From contig NC_012870.2 of NCBI RefSeq assembly GCF_000003195.3, forward strand, positions 17,290,501-17,354,500: a stretch of 64,000 bases of DNA, given 5' to 3'. The stretch is from Sorghum bicolor. Taxonomy: Eukaryota > Streptophyta > Magnoliopsida > Poales > Poaceae. The notes under the pieces were generated by a model. The model was not told where the DNA came from. It ran no database searches and saw only the letters and a list, made by a program, of their open reading frames with translations. Numbering within the stretch: the first letter of the stretch is position 1; each line of letters opens with the position of its first letter. The position numbers and the translations under genes were made by a program. Below, piece after piece: positions 13,104 through 24,914 of this stretch.

Positions 13104-16100
13104 TGTAACACCCCAGGTGTTTGTCACTTGCTAAGTACTAGGTTTGAGCTCAAACATGTCAAGTTCAATGGTAACAAAGAGGTCACAGTCAATCTATGAA
13201 AGTAAGCCCTAACTTGGACTTGGATGATGCACCTTTACTTACATATAGGCCCTTTTTAAAAGGTATGCTTTGATGATGCTAATGGAACCTTTTTCATGTG
13301 TCTTATATCCATCCCAATCTATGTTGGTCTTTGGAAAAGTTTGGTGAAGTTTGGAATCAAGAAGTCACATGAAATGATAAGTTACATGCTTGTTGGAATG
13401 ACCTCATTAAGTGAATGGAACCATGGGTCATCAACCAATCCTTGCAACCTTGCCCAAATGACTCTAGATGAACTCTACAACAAAAGTCATGAAGGGTACA
13501 TGTTGAGCTTGTGCCTAGAAAATGCTTCAATTAGCCTAAAACCTTAATTCAAGCTTTATCAAGTTGCTGCTTTGACCAAAGTGAAAGTTTGACTTTTGTA
13601 CTAGTTCTGAGGTTTGACCTTAAATGAAAGTTGTAGTTTAGATTCTGTAGAACAAACTTTGTTTAATGGCCAAGAGCTAGTTTGGTCGCTAACCTAGTCA
13701 AATTGAGTTTACAAAATTCAATGCAGTGCTGTTTTGGAACTCCAGAATTTTGGCTAAGTCCTGAGGTGCTCAGTTTCGGGTACTCTAGTTGGGAGCCTTG
13801 TATCTTCCAAATAAGACTGAACCAGTACAAGATCCTTTTGCAAAAGTTGTAGTACAGTTTGCATAATACAATCTTTGTTAAAGTTAATAAGTCTGATTCA
13901 TCATCTAAGCTTGTCAAATAATAGTCACAAGATTGAATCTGCTATAATTTCCAGCACTTAGAGTTTTTAAGTCTAGGTTTGCAGTTCATCACGTTGGCAT
14001 TCCGCGTTCTCCTAATTCTTACAAACAACTTGCTTGGGTCCCAAAATAAAAGTTGGATTAAATATTGTGGGCAAGAGCATACCAAAAGATGACACCAGTT
14101 TAACTTCGTTTTGGTCACCAATTTTGAGTTTTGCTAATGATTAGCAATTCTTTGACACTCAAAGGTTGGCATCAAATTATCTACTAATCTACAACCCTAA
14201 TAACCATGACCCTTAAATAACAAATGTAGAGCAGGCCGAGCTTGACAAACTTCATATTTTGCCCATCTCAAAATTCGTCACGTAGATAGCCCGTTTTTGG
14301 ATCCCACGTTGACTACTCTGTTGCCCGCCATCTGTTCGGCAGAATGCCTCAAAGGCCAGCACGTGGCTTGGACGTGGCAACCATGCACAGAGCGTCTCCT
14401 CCATTGCTGCCACCTCCACCTTGCCTTTTCCCCGTCTGTGCCGGTGTGGAGAAGCACCAGAGCGTCCCCCAACCTCCTTCACTCGCCTCACCCGCCCCCT
14501 TGCCTCTCTCTTGCTCTCTGCTCGCCATGGCAGTCCACCGCCATGGATGGACGAGCAGCTCGAGATGCTGCTGTGCCACTGCTGCCTACAGCCTGGGCTA
14601 AGCTAGTGCCCGACGTCGTCGCCTGCAGTTGCCGGGCTCCGACACTCTTCCTCCATGGTCGCAAGTGCCCTTGGCCGGCCGGCTCGTTTGTCTGATGGGA
14701 GGAGAAGGACCCCGGGTTACAATAAGAAACAACTTAGGGTTCCAGATGCGAAGCCAAGACTCATATGAATAGTGTTTGTGGGCTGCGGCGTGATTCTTTG
14801 AAACTCTAGGGTCCCCGGTGCAAGATATGTTTTCCTTTTCATTTTTTTTTCAGATTTCTGGGTAAACTTTGGAAATCCATAGTAATTCATAGAAAAGTCG
14901 TAAAACAGAAAATGTGGACTTTTTGGAATCGTTGTGAAATTCTCTATGCAGTAGATCTATAATATGACATGGTTTAGTTTGTAGTTTTAGCAGTAAAAAT
15001 AGATTTATGCAGTTCGGTTTTAATTGCTTGTTATATTTGTCTTTTTCATAACCACGGTATTATTGCTCACATAAATGTGAAAATATTGTGACAAGCTTGT
15101 CATATGATATTTGATGTCTGGTAAAAGTTTCATGAATTTAGGCATGACAGATTAAGAGTTATAAAAATAACAAATGCTCTGTGTTGCTTTGCTCCTATTC
15201 TGAGTGGATCTGCATGTTTGTATTGTTTGGCTCCGTTAAGATGTGAATCTTGCCTGGATGAAAATATATGAGTTGTAGTACTTTTCATAAGCTTTCCAGA
15301 AAGATAAATATCACAATTTTTGGTTAGGCATATGTTTAGTTATAGCGGTTTAAATTACTGTTTCAGTTTCTGTCTAAACCCAGACAGGATTGGATTGTTT
15401 GTAATGTAAGACCTTGTTAGTGGTAGATTTTGCTCTAGATGTCTATAACAAAGTTGTTCACAATTTTTTAAGCTTTCTATAAAGTAGACAACCATAAATT
15501 ATGGATATGTGAGCCTCAAGTTATAGCTGTTTAATGTGGCATGACAGATTCTGTCCATGTTTTGGACAGAGATGTCTTTATGGGGTTAGTTGACCTTGTT
15601 AACTGTGGATTCATGTTTAGATGATAATAAGAAAGTTGTAGGTAACTTTATAAGCTTTCCAAAAAGGTAAGAATAATGTTTACTGGAGGTCTACCACTCC
15701 AGTTATGCTGCTTTGAATTGCCTATTAGTTTTCTGGTTGAAATTGTGCCTCTACTGTTTGGCAGCATGAGCAGTTTTATTCATGCAATTAATTCAATGAT
15801 ATAAATTATGTTTTCTGTGCAACTTGTCTATATAAAAGATGTAGATAATTTATTAATATATCTTGTGGTAAAGTTTCATATCATTTGGCTAAGTGGTTTG
15901 TGAGTTACAGTAGTATGAAATTCATCCTTTAAAATGCTTGTTCTCTAGGACCAGATTATATGGTCATGCATGTTTGACTTGGTTAACTTGCTAATCATGC
16001 TAATATGATTAAATATGAATTGTAGATAATTTTATAATCTTTCCATAATGTCTTGTTGCATAGTTTTTGGAGTTGTGTAACTCCAGTTATGATTTATTTA

Positions 16101-18067
16101 CTGAGTTGCTGCATGTATGTCTAGAATTGCTGAAAATGCATGAATGCTTGATTGCTTTAATTGGTGTGTGCTAACTGTGATTCATGTCTTTAGCGGTGAT
16201 TAAGTAATACACTTGTAAACTTGTTAAACTTGTGTCATGATTGATATGCTTGCTCTCTATAGTTGGTTCTGTAATGTTAGTTAAATAACTTAGATGTTTG
16301 TGTCTTGCACACTTTTATGTGATGCATGTTGTGTTACTATTCTTCATATTCATACACTTGCATCTTGCATCTCATCTAGGTGCGCTACATGAATCACGTG
16401 AAGGTCATGGTGTGGAAACAAACCCGAAGATGGTGTTGGGTGGACCCATCCCGAAGGTGGAAGGACTAAACAAGTGTTGTGACCTTAGATGTCACCAAGA
16501 CGGAGCAACTAACTGAACTGACTCCGCGTTGATCCCAGGCAAGCCCCGGAGCATTATAAGTCTCCCACTACTTTTGAATGCAATTGAGAATATATGTTAT
16601 ATATGTATTGTTGCATTAAGTATAGGAGTTGGGTGAAACCCTTGCTGCATGTATCACTCCTTGTCCAGCAAATATACCTATAACCCTATATAGATTCAGG
16701 ATCGAATCTAAATGCTTAGATATGCTTAGACCGGTAGAAGCCAGGTGATGTCCTGTCACCTGAGCAAGATAAGTGGACACCTGAAAAGGTTGGCTATATA
16801 TGCTATCATGGAAATAACCAAGTGATGAGGATAAATAATTGGAGACCGGGCGGGACGATGATAGAGAAGTAACAAGACATGGAGGTCTTGAGTGCCTATC
16901 TATCCCCGCCTGTGTCGATTAAGGACCGATCGTTGACGGCCCTCTTGTCATGTTGAACGCATGCCCCACACTTAGCTGGAAGGATAAGTCGTTCCGACCG
17001 CGAAGCCTGAACACTATCCGGGCCGGGAATCGGCCCGATGTACGCGCTGTATTGGTGATGGTTGAGGAGAACGACGAGGGCGCGGCGCGCAACCTTGGTA
17101 TACCTTGGATACCTCGGTCGTCGGAACGGTCCTCGGGTACGGGCGGTGCCTGTCGAACCCGCGAATTGGTCCTGGATAGTGTAATATGGTGACCTGTAGC
17201 TCACTTGATCAGTGAGTGTGGTTTGTGTGGGGAATAAAATCGCCAGCTGGTTAGAAATCGATTCGAATCGCCATCGCTCCTGGACAGTGAGCACTTGACT
17301 TGAGCTTCGTCATCGTAGTAATGTTTATGGAACACTTGGAAGGTTATGGTATAATGATGATGTTGGAAATGCCACATCAAATATGGGTACTATGGTTGTA
17401 TCTTAATCAAGTGACTGCTTTAGTACAGGTGCTAATCTAGATGACAGGTTAATGATTGTTAACTTGAGCTAAATACCTGAAAGGTTACATAGTTGCAACT
17501 TAAGCTTTTTATGCAAAGAGTATTGTCAAGCTAGCTCCACCAATAAAGCCTTGCATACTCCTTGGTGTCATCTTATTTCTAGTTTATGATGGGTAAGTCT
17601 AGCTGAGTACCTTCTTGTACTCAGGGTTTATTCCCACTTGTTGCAGGTTGTGATGTATCATGGCTACTGCAAGAGTTGGATGATTCCTATCTTAGTGGAG
17701 GAGTAAGATCATGGGCACGATCCTTCTTAGTTACCTCATCTATGTTGCTTTTGTTGGAGTTGACCTAGATACTGGCATGTATTTGAAATGAGGGCAATAT
17801 TAGTTTCAAATTACTTTGCTTTCGCTACTTTTCAACTCAAGTTGTAATAACTATATTGAACTCTGGAGTTTGTCAAACTACTTGTGAAATGGATGTAAAA
17901 TATGACTTGTTATGTTGAATCACTACGATCTTGGCTTGTAAGATGGTTTGAAATCCCTCGTGATTTCACGGACTACCGGGTTTATGAGAGTTCGATTATG
18001 TTAAAGCAACTGCTTGGACGGAAGTTTTTCATAGTTGATCTTTTGTAAATTGGGCGGTTCTGTTACA
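13104..18067 (+). mobile_element. Solo LTR, 4.96 kb, probably Ty3/gypsy
   Basis: The unit starts TGTAACACCC, ends GGCGGTTCTGTTACA (inverted termini TGTAACA/TGTTACA), and is flanked by identical ATACC (13099-13103 and 18068-18072). No primer-binding site, polypurine tract, gag or pol is present. The ends therefore fit one LTR left by recombination between two LTRs. TGTAACACCC starts are common in the Tekay/Del chromovirus group, so that lineage is suggested but not shown. GC-rich patches at 14.25-14.70 and 16.85-17.30 kb carry overlapping ORFs on both strands and look non-coding. Orientation is arbitrary because the start and end are equivalent without internal sequence. Confidence 0.85.
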
Positions 18068-18277
18068 ATACCTTTTATATCTTGCATTGTGTTTATCTTG
18101 TTAATATTAGTATGACGTTTTGCCCAGGCTTCATAGAACTTTTGGCTCCACCACTGTCCTATGGGGAGAAGGCTACAACATGCACTGTGGAAAGGAGGCA
18201 GCGGCAGGAACATCCAAGAGGCAAGGGGTGACCACCGTCGGTATCTCGTCATGGATGTCGCAGTAGAACTGTGCTTT

Positions 18278-18958
18278 TGAAAGGTCCTAATATGGTTAGA
18301 GGGGGGTGAATAGCCTATTAAAAATTCTACAAACTCACTAGATCAAGACGTCAGTGAACCTTTTTGCTCTAGCTCTAAAGAGGTGTTTGCAAGCCACCTA
18401 TCCAACAATTCTAGTTGCTATTGTCACTAGGCACACATAGAACTATGTCTCTACTTACACTAGAGAGCTACTTAAAGTTTCTATACAAGTAAGTAAGATA
18501 CTCTAGTTTGTAGGAAAGTAAATGAGTGGATTTGATCTTTGTACCGCCGCGTAGAGGGGATGAACCAATTACAATAATATAAAGTACAATCACCGGTAGA
18601 AATCCAATGAACAATCATAGTAAAGACACACAATTTTTTCTTGAGGTTCACGTGCTTACTGGCACGCTACGTCCCCGTTGTGTCGACCAACACTTGGTGG
18701 TTCGACGGCTAAGAGGTGTATCACAAAACCTCGTCCTCACTAGAACACCACAAGAACCTACCCACAAGTGAGTTAGCTCAATGACACGAGTAATCCACTA
18801 GTGTGGCTTTTGGCACTCCGCCAGGGAATAAGCCCAAGAACCCCTCACAAATATCACCTTGATTAGGGGTGGACACAATCACAAAATCCTCTCACCAATC
18901 AACAAATCCACAACCGTCTAGGTGACGACAATCACTAAGAGTAATAAGAAATCCACAA
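18278..18958 (-). mobile_element. Left part of an LTR split by a later insertion
   Basis: It begins TGAAAGGTCCTAATATGG and holds GGGGGGTGAATAGCC. Read on the minus strand this gives ...TTCACCCCCC...AGGACCTTTCA, the same kind of LTR end as the neighbouring copia-like element (..TTCACCCCCC..AAGGTCCTTTCA). It is interrupted at 18958, and the rest resumes at 38918. Together they make about 1.6 kb of LTR with no internal region, so it is probably a solo LTR and the oldest layer of the nest. Confidence 0.65.
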
Positions 18959-21279
18959 TGAAAGTGCATCTAGCCCTTTGTGGGTTTTGGTGAATTGAAT
19001 GACAACATGATTAAAGGTCTAATAAGTTTGCTAAGTGTTGAACAGGATATTGAGTCTATTGCACATACTTGTGTATTGTGTATTAACAAGTATGTTCAAG
19101 GCTCAACAAGCAGGCAAACTTGTTGATATGCCACATAGTGTTGAAATGAAGGCCAAATTGTGTATTGTTGTATTAGAAGATTATGGAAACAATCTAGGTC
19201 AAGCAAAAGACAACAATGCAAATGAAATGGAATGACTTCTATGTTGTGGGATAGCATAACATCATGAGAAAGTAAGCATATTTAGCAAATGGCAAAAGAG
19301 ACATGAGTTTATGTTCTTGGATTGGTCTCTACAATGGCTTGCTTTTCATGAACAAGAATAGCTTGATAGTGAACTAGGTTTGATCAAGCTAGAAGTATGA
19401 AGATAAAGATTGAAGTGAGTATTGAGTGTCAAGCCAAAATAGAGAGGATATAAGGAACTGTGAATTGGCTTGACCATATTGATGCTAATCCATATATGTC
19501 TCTATGTGAGTCAAACTGAAGCTTGATTGATCTCAATATTTATATGTAGAAGATATTCAAGCAAGGATCACTATATTAAAGAAATGGTTATTCAATATAT
19601 GCTTAATGTGATATGACTTGAGTATGGCTTGATAAGGTAAAGATAGCAAGGAAAGGGCTTCGAGGGACTAAGTGGAGGTGAAGGGATAAGCGACGGCTTA
19701 ATGACCGAGGTACCATGGCTAAGGTAAAGAAAAGAATACTTGCACTGAGTCGAGGAACTAATCAAGATATGAGGAGTCATATTGTGTTGAGGATCAAATC
19801 ATTAGTAGAAGTGACTTAAAGCCATGGAGGTGAACTCATATGTGTTGAAATGGGTCAAGTCACATGCTCAAGGTGTGTTTGCTCAAGAAAAGGAGACAAA
19901 CTTGATTGTAACCCTTTATGGAGTAATATTGAGAAGAAATGACATATGAAGACATTGAAGACTCAAGTAGTTAAATTGGTTATATTCTCTTGTTCTTGAG
20001 TATAGGTATACCGTACTATCAAGGGGGGTGCAATACGAATGATAGACAAGTCTCAAGTGCTTAAACTAACCGAACCCAAGTGCTAACATGAGAGAAAACA
20101 CTTAGCACTGCACCTGCACAAGTTGATCTTGGAGCTTGTTCTCTGCAGGGTTAGATAGCCCTCGAAATAAGCTTTCTGAAAAGTCTAAGATCACTGCAAA
20201 CGGAGTTCGGAGTAAAAAGTTATGGCTTTTTCCGTAAGGTGACCTGTGCTGTTTTTACAAGGGTGGCAATGCCGCACTTGATGGGCGGCAGTGCCGCCCT
20301 TGTACAGTCACAACGGCTAGTTTTTGAATCCTAATGGCTAATTTGAGTGGAATGAGTATATATACTCATCCCACTTCTTCTGGTCGTGCTGCTGATGCTC
20401 CAGACCTTCCTAACCTTTGCAAAGCCTCTCCCCAACCCTCTCTTTGTGAGAGTATTGTGCTTAGTGCATAATTTAGTGTTGGGGCTGTGTGATTAAGTGT
20501 TAGAGAGCAGATTAGAGCAATCCTAACCTTGAGCACTTGCTGGGCTTCGTCGATCTTTGTTGTGCATTTGTTACTCTTGGAGGTGAAGCCTTCTAGACGG
20601 CTAGGTATCGCCCGACGAGCTCTCGTGCTTGTGAGCAGTGGGACAGTTTGTAAATTCTTCTTGCAGCTAGTGAAATCACCCCTCCTTCAAGAGGTAACAC
20701 TCTTGTTTGGAGAACGAGAGAAGGGCAAGCCATTAGTGGCAAGCCGGTCCTTGTGTGGGCACCTCCACAACGTGGACTTAGGCTAGCCTTAGTGGCGACG
20801 CCGAACCACGGGATAAATATTGTGTGCTAATTTATATTCTTGCAATATTGTTGTTGAGGTGATTGTAGGATTTGTGGCCGATCAACTTGGTGGTACCTGT
20901 TCTGCTACATATATCTATTATCCACTGACTAACATACTTGCAGGAAGATAGGAAATTTATTTGATCTAAATTTTCTTGGTTGAATTTTGAATTGTACTAA
21001 GTTCCTCCTGCGTAGGTCGGCAGTGCCGCCCTCCAAGGCCGGCAGTGCTGCCCTCTAATCTGATAGAGTTTTGAGTTGAAACTTTGCAGATTTGTCACTG
21101 GATATCTCTAGTACATCTTCCCCAAGTTTGGGCTCTGTTGGACTCAGTGTTGCAGGAAGGCAGTGCCGCCCTCAAAGGGAGGCAGTGCTGCCCTGCGTTT
21201 TAGTTTCTGTTTGAGCAGATTTTTTTACAAGCCTATTCACCCCCCTCTAGGCCTCCTCGGCGACATCAAGGTCCTTTCA
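18959..21279 (+). repeat. 5' LTR of the copia-like element
   Basis: It starts TGAAAGTGCATCTAGCCC and ends AAGGTCCTTTCA. A TATA-like stretch (GAGTATATATACTC) lies near 20353-20366. Three pairs of GGCAGTGCC palindromes lie at 20265/20287, 21019/21041 and 21159/21181. The short ORFs within it are not genes. Confidence 0.9.
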
Positions 21280-21281
21280 AT

Positions 21282-21293
21282 TGGTATCAAAGC
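21282..21293 (+). other. Primer-binding site, initiator tRNA-Met type
   Basis: TGGTATCAAAGC begins two bases after the LTR end. It matches the plant initiator tRNA-Met 3' end complement (TGGTATCAGAGC) with one difference. Confidence 0.85.
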
Positions 21294-21331
21294 TAGGCTC
21301 TCAATTTTAGGCTTAGCCGTATTGAGAGACG

Positions 21332-21941
21332 ATGTCGACAAGTGAGGAGGTATTTCTAGAACTTTTACTTTTAGATGGCTTAAATTATACATCTTGGTCT
21401 GCTTGTATGCTTGATATTTTTAGGGCCATGGGTCCTCAAATAGAGCAGATTGTAGATGTAAGTATTTCACCTCCTAGTGATAATTTGGACTATCTATCTA
21501 GAGAGGAAGTGAAATGCTTACAATACAATGCGCAAGCTACTAATGTCTTATTTAGTGCTTTGAGTGAAGATGTTCTTGATGCTATCATATTTGGAGATGG
21601 TGAACCACTCGATGATGATCATATCATTTGGACCACGCTCAAAGAAAGATATGGCAGCTTCAAATGTGATGAGAAGTTGCTCTCATTGGAGGAACCACTT
21701 GAGAGGTGCTCAACTTCATCGTCAAATGATGAGCCTCAAGTGATTCTCTCAAAAGGTCTAATGGATCATACCACATCCACTTCCTCGCCAACACATGACA
21801 TAATTGATGGTAATGAAATAGTTGGTGAGAACAATACTTTTACATGTGGTACTTCTACTTCCTCTAGTTTTTGTTGTTCTAACATTTGGAAGGAAGGAGA
21901 AGCTTGTGATCGGCGGAGGCCAAATGATGAATCCACCTCAC
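21332..21941 (+). pseudogene. gag of the copia-like element, N-terminal part (split by insertion)
   Basis: The first 203 codons start at an ATG 52 bases after the LTR. The text includes GLNYTSWSACMLDIF and MGPQIEQIVD, typical of plant copia gag (UBN2-type fold). It would bind element RNA and build the particle. The frame is cut at 21941 by the Athila-like insertion and resumes without a phase change at 30129 once the insertion and its CTCAC duplication are discounted. The coding frame was therefore open when the insertion happened. Confidence 0.85.
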
Positions 21942-23282
21942 TGTTGACGGTCCTTAAGTATCAAATTTAACCATCAAATAAATAAAGAAAAGGATCCAAA
22001 TGCAACCAACACCTAGACTTAGGGTTTTATCTGACAGAATTCCACGAGTTTTGGTGTTTGTCTATTTCTGCAGGGGGTTATCAGGAAATATGAAGGAAAG
22101 GCCCACACGTCGGGTTTACATAGAGATATTAACGTGTGCGGCAATTTTCTATCATCTAGAAGACTCCAGAAGCCACGGGAACGAACGGGAAGCCGAGCAG
22201 GCTCAGGGACAGGGCGCCCGCCGTCCCCCCAAGGGTGCCCACCCTGCTATAGGAGCCAATCAGGCTCCGCCTCGTGGATTATGCTCCATAGACCTAAAGG
22301 ATTAAGGAAAACCGTGCGATTAAGATCGGTTTGATCCGACGGCCCACATTCATTTGGAGGGGCTATATAAGCAGGCCCCCTGGCCCCTGGAGGAGACACC
22401 TCTTCATCCTTATTCATTATTTATAGACAGAGCAAAAGCTAGGGTTTGGAGATGAGAGCTCTCCTCTCATCTCTAGACTAGAGTAGATCTAGATAGTAGC
22501 GAGATGGAGAGCGAGGGAGGATTGGAGGAGAGGCCGGGCTGTCGGTTCTTCCTCCGGTTGTACTTCGCCATGATCAAGCTCTAATCAAGCTTACTCATGG
22601 TATGACTCTGGTAATCTACTTCTATTTCATTATGCAATCACTATCCATGTATGTTCTGGTTCACAACGCTTTTGAGTACTTTTAATCTATAGGACCCTAT
22701 AGGTTAGAGTTGTAGTATAGGTGTAAGCGTGGTGCTTAGACCTAGATTACTTGTGGATATCCCCTGTCTAGCTGGATCGTGTGGTAGGCCACGTAGGCGA
22801 CAGCTACGTTGGTCCTCTGTAGTCCACCTCCCGTTAGTAGGACTGGTAGGGTTTATCGACCTATGGATAAGCATCCTTTGTGGTGTATTCTTATCACATG
22901 GTTCGTCCCAGACATAGACATACCCCTTTGAAGTAGAGAAACCATAGTTATCCTCTCTATTCTCCTACCATCGCCCATATACTAGATTGCTCTACTCTCT
23001 ATTCCCATATTATCACCCATTGTTATCTTACCATTAATATTGTTCTTATTCAATTCTACCATCTTTCCTATTTACACCTATCTATCTATCTAGGTTAAGT
23101 TAGAGCATAGATTAGTTCTCCCGTTTCCCTATGGATACGATAAAACCTTTAACCGGGTAAAAGCTACAATGGTATCCGTGCGCTTGCGGATTTATCTGTG
23201 TGCGTATAAATACCATAGTACACTCTAGTGCCATGCTGGGGATGACAACCTAGTATTCAAGTGGTGTTAGCAAGTGTCAACA
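21942..23282 (+). repeat. 5' LTR of the nested Athila-like element
   Basis: Promoter parts can be read in order: GC-palindrome pair at 22212-22223 and 22233-22244, CCAAT at 22256-22260, TATATAA at 22364-22370. The U5 end (GCTGGGGATGACAACCTAGT...) is shared almost exactly with the LTRs of the 53969-63288 element. Confidence 0.92.
22212..22370 (+). promoter_or_regulatory. LTR promoter with 21-bp-spaced GC-palindromes, CCAAT and TATA
   Basis: GGGCGCCCGCCG begins at 22212 and GGGTGCCCACCC begins 21 bp later at 22233. CCAAT follows at 22256 and TATATAA at 22364. The 3' LTR has the same layout (boxes at 29050 and 29071). The boxes look like binding sites, but the factor is unknown. Confidence 0.7.
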
Positions 23283-23289
23283 AGCTTTT

Positions 23290-23307
23290 TGGCACCGTTG
23301 CCGGGGA
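23290..23307 (+). other. Primer-binding site, tRNA-Asp type
   Basis: TGGCACCGTTGCCGGGGA lies seven bases after the 5' LTR. It differs at one base from the perfect site in the element at 53969 and matches the tRNA-Asp 3' end complement used by many Athila-group elements. Confidence 0.85.
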
Positions 23308-23441
23308 AACGGTTGCTGAGTTGACTACGAACTAGCTTAATCTTTTTCTAAAAAATAAAATATATATATATTTTTCCTTTTATCCTTTGCCTTATCTTTG
23401 CTATTCTTTCTTCTTATCTAATCCTTGATCTCTGGTCTATC

Positions 23442-24914
23442 ATGAATTCAAACATGTCTATCTATGAATTTCATAGACCTACGGGCACACATCTCGAACC
23501 ACCGAAATCTTCAAAGCCTATCATAGCATCTAGTTTTGAGATAGACCCCGAATACATAGAATTTGTTCAAAAACAACCTTTCTCAGGAGAAGGTGAAGAA
23601 AACCCATACACACACCTAAGAGAGTTTTATCGAGTCTGTGACCTCCTTCGCATAGAAGGCATGTCCGATGAGACCCTTAAATGGAAGCTCTTTCCGTTCT
23701 CTTTAACAGGAAAAGTTAGACATTGGTATAAACTCAAAGTAGGGAGTGTTCATGGAGATTGGAAGGAGTTATATAATAGTTTTATTTTTAAATATTTTCC
23801 AATCTCTAAAGTGGCAGAACTTCGGCGTGAGATTATTTCTTTTAGACAACTGGAAGAAGAATCTCTTGGCAAATCATGGGACCGCTTTATTAACCTTACT
23901 CTCGGTGGCCCGAAGCTTTCTATTCCAGAAGAAGTTCTTCTAATTCACTTTTTTTAGGGCCTTAGTAGTGGAAATAAGAAAACCTTGAATACAGCCTCTA
24001 GAGGATCCTTCTATCACCTACCCGCTAGTGAAGCTAGGGATTTAATTGATTCATTGAGTGGAAAGTTTCCTAGCATTTATATCCCTGAGAAAGAGAAAGA
24101 ACCAGTTCCTAGACAAGAAGAAGAAGTTTCGATAGCCAGATCACAACCACTTCAATCCCAAACTTTAGCTATCGATCCTAAATCATCAATACCCCAAAAT
24201 TCTCCAAGGGAGGAAGGAATTCCAACCTTAAATCTTTCAGATGCTGATGGTTTAGACTTCTGGTTCCATAAGAGACTTTCAAGCATAGATAATTCAAATC
24301 CTTGCAATGATGGTTCTCTTAGAGAATGTCCTGGTTCCTCCTATGAAGAAGTCGAGGATGACATATCAAGTGAAGGAGAGCTAAACCATATAGAAGATTC
24401 TATCTGCTCCCCTTCCATGTTCACAAATTCTAAATCCATCCTTGACCTTAGAGACCCCTCTTATCCCTCTCCTTTTAAGTCTCATGATGATCCTAACAAT
24501 CCATCAAGACGATCAAACCATAGGAGTCATAAAGACCATGAGGATGACATGTCAAGTAATGTCATAGAAGGAGAGCTAAGCCATATAGAAAATTCTAACA
24601 CCTCCTCTTTCCTGATCACAAGTTCTAAATGGCTAGAATGTGTAGAATGGATGGATAAGGAAGAAGCCTTAATGGATTCTGACTTTGGCTCAATTTCAAA
24701 TGGTGAGTTCTTGACTCCCTTTGAAGATGAGATTCATCCAACTACAGAAGAGGACATAGGTGAGACCAATCCAGGAGAAACTCCAAACATTCAGATTGGA
24801 GACGAAGATAACATTAATGAGTATGGAATTTATTTCATAGCCACTTCGTTTACTCCATGCTCATATGCAACATCTTCCCAATCTATTGGGTATCTCCAAC
24901 ATCACCACATTTGA
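23442..24914 (+). pseudogene. gag of the nested Athila-like element, one internal stop
   Basis: A single frame runs 23442-24914 and is interrupted only by TAG at 23955-23957. The first part carries the retrotransposon gag core (WKLFPFSLTGKVRHWY, then LEEESLGKSWDRF). The second continues at GLSSGNKKTLNTASRGSFYH and becomes acidic and Ser-rich, with no zinc knuckle and no protease motif. This gag forms the particle and binds RNA. Without readthrough the protein ends at 171 codons. No pol follows. Confidence 0.85.

Noticed and set aside
14252..14700. Cluster of overlapping ORFs in a GC-rich patch
   Set aside because: ORFs overlap on both strands inside the solo LTR with no recognisable domain. 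High GC lowers stop frequency.
16896..17294. 132-codon minus-strand ORF
   Set aside because: It has no domain, lies inside the solo LTR, and overlaps a plus-strand ORF in the same GC-rich patch.
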